Origin: Rhodocyclaceae bacterium
Lineage (GTDB): Bacteria > Pseudomonadota > Gammaproteobacteria > Burkholderiales > Rhodocyclaceae
Reading direction: 5' to 3'
Length of the DNA stretch: 64,000 nucleotides
Assembly (NCBI GenBank): GCA_030824275.1
Contig: JAVBXY010000008.1
Span: 124,001 to 188,000 of the forward strand
Shown: piece after piece, positions 1 to 7,318 of the stretch
Position numbering within the stretch: position 1 is the first letter of the stretch
Layout: each line of letters begins with the position of its first letter
Made by a program: the position numbers and the translations under genes
The notes under the pieces: model-generated
Seen by the model: the letters and a program-made list of their open reading frames with translations, nothing else
Databases searched by the model: none
Told to the model about the DNA's origin: nothing

Positions 1-1126
1 TTTCGGCGGTTCCTCGGAAAAATACATCCTCGTCCTCGCCAGCGAGAACGGCGAAGTGCTGGCCGAGCATGCGCGCCTGGTGGAGCGCGAGCTGCGCACC
101 ATTCCCGGCATCGGCAACGTGAACACCACGGCCAGTCTGGTGCGGCCGGAACTGGTGATCCGCCCCGACTTCGCCGCCGCCGCCGACCTCGGCGTCACCT
201 CGACGGCCATGGCCGACACCCTGCGCATCGCCACCGCCGGCGACTACAGCCAGGCCCTGGCCAAGCTCAATCTCGCCCAGCGCCAGGTGCCCATCGTGGT
301 CAAGCTGCCGGCCGCGGCGCGGCAGGACCTGGCCCTGCTCGAACGCCTGACTGTGCCCGGCCGCAACGGCCCGGTAATGCTCGCCAACGTCGCGCATCTG
401 TCGGTGGATAGCGGCCCGGCGGAAATCGACCGCTACGACCGCCTGCGCAACGTGAACTTCGAGATCGAGCTCAACCAGCAACCTCTTGGCCTCGTCGAAA
501 GCCAGGCCATGGCCCTGCCCAGCCTGAGCAAGCTGCCCCCCGGCGTGATCCAGACCACGGTGGGCGACGCCGAAGCCATGAACGAACTTTTCGCCAGCTT
601 CGGCCTCGCCATGCTCACCGGTGTGCTCTGCATCTACATCGTGCTGGTGCTGCTGTTCAAGGATTTCATCCAGCCGGCGACCATCCTCGCCGCGCTGGTG
701 CTGTCCATCCCCGGCGCCTTTCTCGCTCTATTCGTCACCCACACGGCAGTGTCCATGCCCTCGATGATCGGCCTGATCATGCTGATGGGCATCGCGACCA
801 AAAACTCCATCCTGCTCATCGACTACGTGGTCCTCGCCCGCCGCGAACACGGCCTCGACCGCTGGGATGCCCTGCTTGACGCCTGCCGCAAGCGCGCCCG
901 CCCCATCGTCATGACCACCGTCGCCATGGGCGCCGGCATGCTGCCCATCGCCATCGGCCTCGGCACCGACCCCAGCTTCCGCGCCCCGATGGCCATCGTC
1001 GTCATCGGCGGCCTGATCACCTCCACCTTCCTCAGCCTGCTGGTGATCCCCGTCGTCTATACCTACGTCGATGACGGCATCAGCTGGTTGCGGCGACGGG
1101 TGACGAAGCGGGTGGTGGAGGTTTAG
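1..1126 (+). CDS. RND efflux transporter, inner-membrane subunit (C-terminal part)
   Basis: The reading frame is open from the left edge (frame beginning at base 2) to a TAG at 1124-1126, so only the C-terminal third of an AcrB/HAE1-type pump is present. The visible part starts in the periplasmic porter domain and ends in the second membrane half. Helix-rich stretches include GLAMLTGVLCIYIVLVLLF and the conserved loop MGIATKNSILLIDY, which is typical of TM10-TM11 of HAE1 pumps. RND pumps use the proton gradient to export drugs or solvents through a tripartite complex with a membrane fusion protein and an outer-membrane channel. The substrate cannot be read from this fragment. No partner gene lies downstream; an IS remnant follows. 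Confidence 0.93.
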   Translation, partial: FGGSSEKYILVLASENGEVLAEHARLVERELRTIPGIGNVNTTASLVRPELVIRPDFAAAADLGVTSTAMADTLRIATAGDYSQALAKLNLAQRQVPIVVKLPAAARQDLALLERLTVPGRNGPVMLANVAHLSVDSGPAEIDRYDRLRNVNFEIELNQQPLGLVESQAMALPSLSKLPPGVIQTTVGDAEAMNELFASFGLAMLTGVLCIYIVLVLLFKDFIQPATILAALVLSIPGAFLALFVTHTAVSMPSMIGLIMLMGIATKNSILLIDYVVLARREHGLDRWDALLDACRKRARPIVMTTVAMGAGMLPIAIGLGTDPSFRAPMAIVVIGGLITSTFLSLLVIPVVYTYVDDGISWLRRRVTKRVVEV

Positions 1127-1155
1127 CGGGGAGTCGTTGCGGGGGGCTGGCGGCT

Positions 1156-1392
1156 CAGAAAAGTCGGCGAGGGAACTGCTACGACAACGCGGTTGCCGAG
1201 AGTTTCTTCCAGTTACTCAAGCGCGAGCGCATCCGTCGAAAAGTCTATGCGGACCGTGAGGCGGCGCGCCGTGACATCTTTGAATACATCGAGATGTTCT
1301 ACAACCCGAAACGTCGTCACAGCTATGCCAACAACGTTTCTCCGGTACAGTTCGAACAGCAGCATTTCAACAGGCTTCACAGTGTCTACTGA
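1156..1392 (+). pseudogene. IS3-family transposase OrfB, C-terminal remnant
   Basis: The frame that includes AAC at 1174-1176 reads KSRRGNCYDNAVAESFF, then LLKRERIRR, then FYNPKRRHS and a TGA at 1390-1392. This is the end of the DDE catalytic domain of IS3-group OrfB proteins, including the last catalytic Glu in AESFF. There is no start codon, no OrfA and no N-terminal half, so only about 75 codons survive. It lies between the RND gene and the vapBC operon, which suggests past insertion and deletion here. No terminal inverted repeat pair could be recognised. Confidence 0.85.
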
Positions 1393-1464
1393 AGCCGGGG
1401 CGATTCAGTCGAGCTATTGACGCGGTGATATATCAGGGGTAGGCGACGATTTGCTGCCCGTCTA

Positions 1465-1493
1465 TTGACCTTGGGGAGTGATAGCCATATGCT
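1465..1493 (+). promoter_or_regulatory. Probable sigma-70 promoter of vapBC
   Basis: TTGACC at 1465-1470 and TATGCT at 1488-1493 are separated by 17 bp and lie just upstream of vapB. The -10 element is inside the 17-bp palindrome at 1486-1502, so repressor binding would block RNA polymerase. The match is by eye and not experimentally supported. Confidence 0.5.
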
Positions 1494-1502
1494 AGGCATA
1501 TG
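1486..1502. promoter_or_regulatory. Palindromic operator of vapBC
   Basis: CATATGC-TAG-GCATATG is a perfect inverted repeat with a 3-bp centre, 23 bp before the vapB start codon. VapB antitoxins of the AbrB fold bind such palindromes, alone or with VapC, to repress their own operon. Confidence 0.6.
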
Positions 1503-1525
1503 CTTATCCATGGAGGCCCATTCCG

Positions 1526-1762
1526 ATGATCGAAGAACGCCATGTTTCGTTGTTCCGCAACGGGCGCAATCAGGCCATCCGGATTCCGCGTGACTTCGAG
1601 TTGCCGGGGACCGAGGCCATCGTCCGCAAGGAAGGAGAGCGCCTGATCATCGAGCCGCTGCCGCAAAACCGCCTGTTGTCGCTGCTGGCGGGGTGGGCAC
1701 CGCTTGAGGTGGACTTTCCGGAGATCGCCGATCCGTCGTTGGTGCCGGAGGATGTGTTTTGA
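1526..1762 (+). CDS. vapB: VapB-type antitoxin (AbrB/SpoVT fold)
   Basis: A 78-residue protein. The N-terminal half has the swapped-hairpin signature of VapB/MazE antitoxins: VSLFRNGRNQAIRIPRDFEL followed by an RKEGERLIIEP strand. The C-terminal tail (residues about 55-78) is the part that in this family blocks the toxin active site. A GGAGG ribosome site lies at 1512-1516. The stop overlaps the start of vapC (TTGA), so the two are translationally coupled. The palindrome upstream fits autoregulation. Confidence 0.88.
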   Translation: MIEERHVSLFRNGRNQAIRIPRDFELPGTEAIVRKEGERLIIEPLPQNRLLSLLAGWAPLEVDFPEIADPSLVPEDVF

Positions 1763-2172
1763 CGGTGGTGCGCTATCTGCTCGACACCAACATCCTTTCG
1801 CCGTTGATCCGCGATCCGCACGGCCCGGTTGCTCGCCGAGTGGAGCTGGTGGGTGCCGGGGTGATCTGCACCAGCATCGTGGTGGCCTGTGAGTTGCGTT
1901 ACGGCGCGGCGAAACGCGCTGCGCCGGTGTTGACGCAACGGGTCGAGGATTTGCTCGATAGCTTGCCGGTGTTGCCTTTCGACGCCGATGCGGATCGGCA
2001 TTACGCGGAAATCCGCGCCCTGCTGGAGCGCGCGGGGCAACCCATCGGCGGCAACGATCTCCTGATCGCTGCCCACTGCCGCTCTCTCGGCGCGACGCTG
2101 GTGACGGCAAATCAGCGTGAGTTCGCGCGGGTGCCGGGGCTGGCGCTGGAGGATTGGTTGGCTGCGGAGTAG
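1759..2172 (+). CDS. vapC: VapC-type PIN-domain ribonuclease toxin
   Basis: A 137-residue PIN domain protein. The family's acidic metal-binding residues are visible: LLDTNILS near the N-terminus, CELRYG in the middle and GGNDLLIAAHC followed by LVTANQREF at the C-terminus. VapC toxins cleave RNA, commonly initiator tRNA or rRNA, when freed from VapB. The start chosen is TTG overlapping the vapB stop; GTG at 1765 or 1768 is possible. A copy of the dispersed 25-bp repeat begins five bases after the stop. Confidence 0.88.
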   Translation: MTVVRYLLDTNILSPLIRDPHGPVARRVELVGAGVICTSIVVACELRYGAAKRAAPVLTQRVEDLLDSLPVLPFDADADRHYAEIRALLERAGQPIGGNDLLIAAHCRSLGATLVTANQREFARVPGLALEDWLAAE

Positions 2173-2176
2173 CCGA

Positions 2177-2201
2177 CGCCGTACTGCCAGAGCCGACTTT
2201 T
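2177..2201 (-). repeat. Dispersed 25-bp repeat, copy 1 (intergenic)
   Basis: On the minus strand it reads AAAAGTCGGC-TCTGGCAGT-ACGGCG. Both outer blocks are perfect and the 9-base spacing is kept. It lies just after the vapC stop. Confidence 0.8.
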
Positions 2202-2228
2202 GCTCCGCCGGTTAGGCAGTGCCCGCGA

Positions 2229-2519
2229 TCAAATGAGCTGGTATATCGCCGCTGCCTGCTCCGGGGTCATCCCGCTGACCCGCACCCGCTTGGCCCGCGA
2301 GGTCTGCCCACTGATCAGTTCCACTGCACTCTTGGACACGCCGAGTCGTTCGGCGACGAAGGCCAGCAATGCTGCATTGGCCTTGCCGTCCACCGGTGGT
2401 GCGGCGAGACGGATTTTCAGGGCCTCGCCATGGAGGCCGACGACTTCGGTTTTCTTCGCGCCGGGCTGGATGTGCAGCGTGAGGATCACGCCATCGCCGT
2501 CGGCTCTCAGCCAACTCAT
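2229..2519 (-). CDS. DUF167 / YggU family protein
   Basis: A 96-residue protein of the YggU (DUF167) family, with the family's QPGAKKTEVVG motif, the DGKANAALLAFVAE motif and the strand SGQTSRAKRVRV. Molecular function is unknown; it is usually encoded next to yggT. The ATG at 2519 is chosen over an upstream in-frame TTG because GGAAGGG sits at the right distance before it. Here it is separated from yggT by a broken antitoxin gene on the opposite strand. Confidence 0.85.
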   Translation of the reverse strand: MSWLRADGDGVILTLHIQPGAKKTEVVGLHGEALKIRLAAPPVDGKANAALLAFVAERLGVSKSAVELISGQTSRAKRVRVSGMTPEQAAAIYQLI

Positions 2520-2674
2520 CGGATTCCCTTCCAAACGATGAAAGTTTTGTTCACCGGGTGACTCCGGCTATATTTCTTGAAAATGCACGGGCAGGAGCGC
2601 GTCCGAGACCATGGAGTTGCGCTTTCCCAGGTTGCGGATTCTTTCGCCAGAGGACTTTTTGAAGGAGGTTTGAT

Positions 2675-2885
2675 ATGGCTGCACTGACGGTTCGTTTGCC
2701 TGACGACAAACATGCGCGGCTCAAGGCGCTGGCCAAGAGTCGTGGCACGCCGCTTGATCGACGAGATGACGACGGCGATGCTGGCTGAGTTCGACGCTGA
2801 AACGCGGTTTCGCATTCGGGCCGCGCGTGGTGCGGGGAAGGAAGCGCGGGGCCTGGCCTTGCTGGAAAAAGCACAGGCCCGCTGA
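2675..2885 (+). pseudogene. Frameshifted ribbon-helix-helix (CopG-like) antitoxin
   Basis: A good ribosome site (GAAGGAGG at 2661-2668) precedes an ATG at 2675 that opens MAALTVRLPDDKHARLKALA, a ribbon-helix-helix antitoxin N-terminus. The frame breaks around 2750-2760. In the next frame the protein continues as IDEMTTAMLAEFDAETRFR and ends with LALLEKAQAR and a stop at 2883-2885. The total length of 211 bases is one over a multiple of three, so one net base was gained or two lost. No toxin gene is adjacent. It appears to be a decayed antitoxin inserted between yggT and the DUF167 gene. Confidence 0.7.
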
Positions 2886-2886
2886 G

Positions 2887-3462
2887 TCATCCGCGCAACA
2901 GCGGCATCAGCTCGACACGCAACCCGGTGATGACGAACAGCGCGATTTGCAGAACCACCAGCAGGGCCAGTGGCGAGAGGTCCATGCCGCCGACTGGCGG
3001 GATGAAGCGGCGGAAGGGTCGCAGCAGCGGCCGGCTGATGGTGTCGACGACATCGGCCAGCGGCGCATGGGGATTGACCCAGGAGATGATGGCCGAGATC
3101 AGCACGGCGCCCATGCCGACGTAGACGAGGATCTTCAGGGTTTCCAGTACGGCCAGCAGGGCCACGGCAAAAGTCGGCGCTGGCGAGACGGCGACGAAGA
3201 CGCCGCTGAGCCCCAGTGTGAGCGCGAGGTAGATCGCCTGCCAGCCCCAGGCCAGCAGCAGGCTGGCGATATCGAGGCCGAACAGGCCGGGGATCAACCG
3301 GCGCACGGGCCGCACCATCCAGTCGGTGACGGCGACGACGAACTGGCCGAGCGGATTGCGGAAAGGTGCCCGCGCCCATTGCATGACGAAACGGGTCAGC
3401 AGCGCAAAGGACAGGAAGCCGCAGACGGTGTCGACCAGGAAGAAAACGATTTGTGCCAGCAT
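2887..3462 (-). CDS. yggT: YggT family membrane protein
   Basis: A 191-residue membrane protein with two YGGT repeats, each with a pair of hydrophobic helices (about residues 5-30 and 65-90, then 98-120 and 165-190). The repeats carry NPLGQFV...DWMVRPVRRLIP and SRPLLRPFRRFIPP. YggT proteins are linked to osmotic shock tolerance and membrane integrity; the exact role is unknown. The start ATG shares one base with the proC stop. Residues 91-98 read AVSPAPTF because the gene carries a perfect copy of the dispersed repeat in the loop between the two halves. Confidence 0.88.
   Translation of the reverse strand: MLAQIVFFLVDTVCGFLSFALLTRFVMQWARAPFRNPLGQFVVAVTDWMVRPVRRLIPGLFGLDIASLLLAWGWQAIYLALTLGLSGVFVAVSPAPTFAVALLAVLETLKILVYVGMGAVLISAIISWVNPHAPLADVVDTISRPLLRPFRRFIPPVGGMDLSPLALLVVLQIALFVITGLRVELMPLLRG
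3169..3193 (+). repeat. Dispersed 25-bp repeat, copy 2 (inside yggT)
   Basis: AAAAGTCGGC-GCTGGCGAG-ACGGCG, identical to the copy in midA at 35599. It encodes AVSPAPTF on the minus strand. Confidence 0.95.
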
Positions 3463-4274
3463 CAGTCTTTGCCGAGTTGTTCGCCCAGCTCGCGACCGCG
3501 CTGGTGGGCGGCCATCACACCCTGTTCGATGGCGCCGGCGACGCTGTGGGCGCCGAAGGAGAGCAGGGCCGCTTCGGTGGTGCCGCCCTTGGAGGTGACG
3601 CGCTCGCGCAGGGTCGAGATGGATTCGCTGCTTTGCTCGGCGAGACGGGCCGCGCCGATGAAGGTTTCGACGGTGAGGCGTCGTGCTGCCGCATGATCGA
3701 AGCCGAGATTCAGCGCGGCAGCTTCCATGGCTTCGATGAAGTAGAAGACATAGGCGGGGCCGCTGCCGGAGATGGCGGTGACGGCGTCCATGCGGGATTC
3801 GTCATCGATCCAGACCGTGCTGCCGACGGCATTGAGGATTTTCTCGGCGTTGCTGCGGCCTTCCAGGTCGACGCTCGGGTCGGCGTAGAGGCCAGTGATG
3901 CCGGCGCCGATCAGGGCCGGCGTATTGGGCATGGTGCGTACCAGCTTGCGGTAGCCGCCCAGCCAGCGCGAGATGTCATCCAGGCGCAGGCCGGCGGCGA
4001 TGCTGACGACGATCTGGTGGTTTAGTTTGCCGGCCATGGGGGCGACCGCTTCGCGCATGCTCTGCGGCTTCACGGCCAGCACCAGCACCTCGCAGTTCAG
4101 TGCGGCGGAATCGATGGCGGGGGCGCAGCGGACGCCGAAGGCTTCGGTCAGTCGCGTGCGCGATTCCTCGAAGGGCTCGACGACCTGGATGGCTGCTGCC
4201 GAGAAGCCCTGCTTGCGCAGGCCGCCGATGAGGGCGATCGCCATGTTGCCGCCGCCGATGAAGGTGATTTTCAC
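3462..4274 (-). CDS. proC: Pyrroline-5-carboxylate reductase
   Basis: A 270-residue enzyme of normal ProC length, catalysing the last step of proline synthesis: NAD(P)H-dependent reduction of 1-pyrroline-5-carboxylate in the cytoplasm. The N-terminal Rossmann motif GGGNMA lies at residues 7-12. Other landmarks are the VKPQSM stretch, VRTMPNTPALIGAGITG, and the C-terminal dimer motif with SGSGPAYVFYFIEAM and TSKGGTTEAAL. The GTG start overlaps the yggS stop (GTGA), so yggS-proC-yggT form one operon. Confidence 0.96.
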   Translation of the reverse strand: MKITFIGGGNMAIALIGGLRKQGFSAAAIQVVEPFEESRTRLTEAFGVRCAPAIDSAALNCEVLVLAVKPQSMREAVAPMAGKLNHQIVVSIAAGLRLDDISRWLGGYRKLVRTMPNTPALIGAGITGLYADPSVDLEGRSNAEKILNAVGSTVWIDDESRMDAVTAISGSGPAYVFYFIEAMEAAALNLGFDHAAARRLTVETFIGAARLAEQSSESISTLRERVTSKGGTTEAALLSFGAHSVAGAIEQGVMAAHQRGRELGEQLGKD

Positions 4275-4951
4275 GTGTATTGCCTTTCGCCAAAAATTGC
4301 CGTGCCGATGCGCACCAGTGTCGCGCCTTCGGCAATTGCTGCTTCGAGGTCGTGGGACATGCCCATCGACAGGGTATCGAGTTCCAGGTCGAGATTGTCT
4401 CGCAAGCGACGCAGGACCGCGAATTGTTCACGCTGCCGGGCCGGATCGTCGGTCGGCTCGGGGATGGCCATCAGGCCGCGCAGTTGTAGCCGGGGCAGGG
4501 CGGCGATGGCGTGCAACAGGGCGGTTGCCTCTTCCGGCAGGCAGCCGCTTTTAGATGCTTCGCCGGAAACATTGACCTGGACGCAGACCTGGAGCGGCGG
4601 CAGATTATCCGGTCGCTGTGCCGAGAGCCGCTCGGCGATCTTCAGTCGATCAATGGAATGCACCCAGGCGAACTGCTCGGCGACGGCGCGCGTCTTGTTG
4701 CTCTGGAGGGGGCCGATGAAATGCCATTCGAGAGCGGGGTCGGCGAGGGCGGCGATCTTGTCGATGCCTTCCTGCACGTAGTTTTCGCCGAAGGCCTGCT
4801 GCCCGGCAGCGGCGGCCTCGCGTACGGCGGCGGCCGGCCAGGTCTTGGATACGGCGAGGAGGCGGACAGAGTCCGGCGGTCGCCTGGCGGCGATGCAGGC
4901 GGCGCGGATGCGATCACGCACGGCTTGCAAGTTGGCGGCGATTGTTGTCAT
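4271..4951 (-). CDS. yggS: YggS family pyridoxal-phosphate homeostasis protein
   Basis: A 226-residue single-domain PLP protein with the fold of alanine racemase. The PLP-binding lysine is in LLAVSKTWP near residue 36. Other family marks are FGENYVQE, EWHFIGPLQSNKTR, and LSMGMSHDLEAAI near the C-terminus. YggS/PROSC proteins bind PLP and keep vitamin B6 and amino-acid pools balanced. It is first in the operon yggS-proC-yggT and is divergent from pilT with only 45 bases between the start codons. Confidence 0.95.
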   Translation of the reverse strand: MTTIAANLQAVRDRIRAACIAARRPPDSVRLLAVSKTWPAAAVREAAAAGQQAFGENYVQEGIDKIAALADPALEWHFIGPLQSNKTRAVAEQFAWVHSIDRLKIAERLSAQRPDNLPPLQVCVQVNVSGEASKSGCLPEEATALLHAIAALPRLQLRGLMAIPEPTDDPARQREQFAVLRRLRDNLDLELDTLSMGMSHDLEAAIAEGATLVRIGTAIFGERQYT

Positions 4952-4996
4952 ATAGCGGCTTCAAAGTATATCGCACCCCAACTAAGGACCGCGCGC

Positions 4997-6040
4997 ATGG
5001 ACATCACCGAACTGCTCACCTTCGTCGTCAAAAATGGCGCCTCCGATTTGCACCTGTCCTCCGGCTTGCCACCGATGATCCGCGTCCATGGCGACGTGCG
5101 CAAGATCAATCTGCCGCCCATGGAGCACAAGGAAGTGCACGCCATGATCTATGACATCATGAACGACGGCCAGCGCAAGATCTACGAGGAAAACCTCGAG
5201 TGCGACTTCTCCTTCGCGGTGCCCAACCTGGCTCGCTTCCGCGTCAACGCCTTCGTCCAGAACCGGGGTGCCGCCGCTGTGATGCGGACCATTCCGTCGA
5301 AGATCCTGTCCCTCGAAGACTTGAAGGCGCCGATGATTTTCAAGGAGCTGGCCGACCAGCCGCGCGGCCTGGTGCTGGTGACGGGGCCAACGGGTTCCGG
5401 CAAATCGACCACGCTGGCGGCGATGGTTAACCACAAGAACGAGGAAGAATACGGCCACATCCTGACCGTCGAGGACCCGATCGAATTTGTGCACGAGTCG
5501 AAGAAGTGCCTGATCAACCAGCGCGAGGTCGGCCCGCATACCCTGTCCTTCAACAACGCGCTGCGCTCGGCCCTGCGTGAGGACCCGGACGTGATTCTGG
5601 TCGGCGAAATGCGCGACCTGGAAACCATTCGCCTGGCCATGTCCGGCGCCGAAACCGGCCACCTGGTGTTCGGTACGTTGCACACCTCCTCGGCGGCGAA
5701 GACCATCGACCGGATCATCGACGTCTTCCCGGCGGCGGAAAAAGAAATGATCCGCGCCATGTTGTCGGAATCGCTCAAGGCGGTAATTTCGCAGACTCTG
5801 TGCAAGACCATGGATGGCAAGGGCCGCGTTGCGGCGCACGAGATCATGGTCGGCACGCCCGCCATCCGCAACCTGATCCGTGAAGCCAAGGTGGCGCAGA
5901 TGTATTCGGCGATCCAGACCGGCCAGCAATTCGGCATGCAGACCCTGGACCAGAATCTTCAGGATCTGGTGAAGAAGAAGATCATTTCGCCGGCGGAAGC
6001 GCGCAGTAAAGCTGCTAATAAAGACAATTTCCCCGGCTAA
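4997..6040 (+). CDS. pilT: Type IV pilus retraction ATPase PilT
   Basis: A 347-residue secretion-type ATPase of normal PilT length, starting at MDITELLTFVVKNGASDLHL. Walker A is GPTGSGKSTT, the Asp box reads TVEDPIEF, Walker B is VGEMRD and the C-terminal AIRNLIRE motif that marks PilT is intact. As a hexamer at the pilus base it depolymerises pilin, driving twitching and, in transformable species, DNA uptake. The frame stays open upstream of 4997 but this ATG matches the family start. A 25-bp repeat begins immediately after the stop, before pilU. Confidence 0.97.
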   Translation: MDITELLTFVVKNGASDLHLSSGLPPMIRVHGDVRKINLPPMEHKEVHAMIYDIMNDGQRKIYEENLECDFSFAVPNLARFRVNAFVQNRGAAAVMRTIPSKILSLEDLKAPMIFKELADQPRGLVLVTGPTGSGKSTTLAAMVNHKNEEEYGHILTVEDPIEFVHESKKCLINQREVGPHTLSFNNALRSALREDPDVILVGEMRDLETIRLAMSGAETGHLVFGTLHTSSAAKTIDRIIDVFPAAEKEMIRAMLSESLKAVISQTLCKTMDGKGRVAAHEIMVGTPAIRNLIREAKVAQMYSAIQTGQQFGMQTLDQNLQDLVKKKIISPAEARSKAANKDNFPG

Positions 6041-6065
6041 CGCCGTGCCGCCAGCACCGACTTTT
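6041..6065 (-). repeat. Dispersed 25-bp repeat, copy 3 (between pilT and pilU)
   Basis: On the minus strand AAAAGTCGGT-GCTGGCGGC-ACGGCG, one mismatch in the first block. It starts at the base right after the pilT stop and fills most of the 42-base gap to pilU. Confidence 0.9.
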
Positions 6066-6082
6066 AGATTTCGAGGATTACC

Positions 6083-7219
6083 ATGGAACGCGATGAAGGC
6101 CTGAAGTTCATGTACCAGCTTCTGACGATGATGATGCAGAAGAAGGGTTCCGACTTGTTCATCACCGCTGGTTTCCCGCCGGCCATGAAGATCGACGGCA
6201 AGATGACGCCGGCCACGACGCAGGCGCTCTCCGCCCAGCACACGCAGGAACTTGCCCGCGCCATCATGAACGACAAGCAGGCTGCCGAGTTTGAGGCGAG
6301 CAAGGAATGCAACTTCGCCATCTCGCCAGCCAGCATCGGCCGCTTTCGCGTCAATGCCTTCGTCCAGCGCGGTAACGTGGGCATGGTCCTGCGCGTGATC
6401 AACGTCCAGATTCCCGATTTCGATGAGCTGAAGCTGCCGCCGGTGCTGAAGGATGTGATGATGACCAAGCGCGGCCTGGTGCTCTTCGTCGGCGGCACAG
6501 GTTCCGGCAAGTCCACCTCGCTGGCGGCCATGATCGGCTACCGCAACAAGAACTCCTACGGCCACATCATCACCATTGAAGATCCGGTCGAGTACGTGCA
6601 TGACCACATCAACTGCGTCATCACCCAGCGCGAAGTCGGCGTCGATACGGACTCCTGGCACATCGCACTGAAGAACACCCTGCGCCAGGCGCCGGACGTG
6701 ATCCTGATCGGCGAAATCCGCGACATGGAAACCATGGAACACGCCATGGCCTTTGCCGAAACCGGCCACCTCGCCATGGGCACGCTGCACGCCAACAACT
6801 CCAACCAGGCGATGACGCGGATCATCAACTTCTTCCCTGAAGAACGTCACCAGCAGTTGTTCATGGACCTGTCGCTGAACCTCAAGGCCATCGTTTCCCA
6901 GCGCCTGATTCCGGTCAAGGAAGGCAAGGGCCGCGCAGCAGCGGTGGAGGTCTTGCTGAATTCACCGCTGATTTCCGACCTGATCGCCAAGGGCGAGATT
7001 TCCGAGATCAAGGAAATCATGAAGAAGTCGAAGGAACTGGGCATGCAGACCTTCGACCAGGCGCTGTTCGACCTGTTTGAAGAGGGCCGCATCAGTTACG
7101 ACGACGCTCTGCGCTTCGCCGACTCGATGAACGAAGTGCGCCTGATGATCAAGCTGCACTCCAAGGACGCCCAGAACGCCGACCGCCAGTCGGGCATCCA
7201 GCATCTCGATATTGTTTGA
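6083..7219 (+). CDS. pilU: PilT paralogue, ATPase PilU
   Basis: A 378-residue ATPase, longer than PilT at the C-terminus as is usual for PilU. It shows Walker A GGTGSGKSTS, the Asp box TIEDPVEYVHDH, Walker B IGEIRD and a C-terminal LISDLIAKGEI stretch in place of AIRNLIRE. PilU helps PilT retract pili under load. It follows pilT by 42 bp, a gap mostly occupied by a copy of the dispersed repeat. A strong hairpin overlaps its stop codon and probably ends the transcript. Confidence 0.96.
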   Translation: MERDEGLKFMYQLLTMMMQKKGSDLFITAGFPPAMKIDGKMTPATTQALSAQHTQELARAIMNDKQAAEFEASKECNFAISPASIGRFRVNAFVQRGNVGMVLRVINVQIPDFDELKLPPVLKDVMMTKRGLVLFVGGTGSGKSTSLAAMIGYRNKNSYGHIITIEDPVEYVHDHINCVITQREVGVDTDSWHIALKNTLRQAPDVILIGEIRDMETMEHAMAFAETGHLAMGTLHANNSNQAMTRIINFFPEERHQQLFMDLSLNLKAIVSQRLIPVKEGKGRAAAVEVLLNSPLISDLIAKGEISEIKEIMKKSKELGMQTFDQALFDLFEEGRISYDDALRFADSMNEVRLMIKLHSKDAQNADRQSGIQHLDIV

Positions 7220-7243
7220 ACTTCGCAATCGCGAAGTTCAAAC
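7214..7243 (+). terminator. Hairpin after pilU
   Basis: A perfect 13-bp stem (GTTTGAACTTCGC / GCGAAGTTCAAAC) with loop AATC overlaps the pilU stop. An A-rich stretch follows rather than a T run, so it may act with Rho or protect the 3' end. Confidence 0.55.
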
Positions 7244-7318
7244 AAACAAGAAACGCCCGCCCCTCCCATCCTCCTCTCGCGGGGAGGCGACTATTTGGCT
7301 CGCTTCGCTCTAAGCGCC

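Noticed and set aside
1159..1169. AAAAGTCGGCG like the first repeat block
   Set aside because: It is read as KSRRG just before NCYDNAVAES, a conserved part of IS3 transposases, and has no second block. Chance match.
4982..6850. Long open frame of 622 codons on the minus strand across pilT and pilU
   Set aside because: It is antisense to two clear genes, spans the gap between them and has His/Asp/Gly-rich composition typical of shadow frames in GC-rich DNA. The same applies to long antisense frames at 2827-3696, 13688-14542, 14576-16177, 17018-18679, 20114-21175, 38566-39789, 40771-42018 and 45000-46700.
7260..7300. Hairpin CCTCC...GGAGG after rlmL
   Set aside because: Only five base pairs with an eight-base loop and no T run; not enough to call a terminator.
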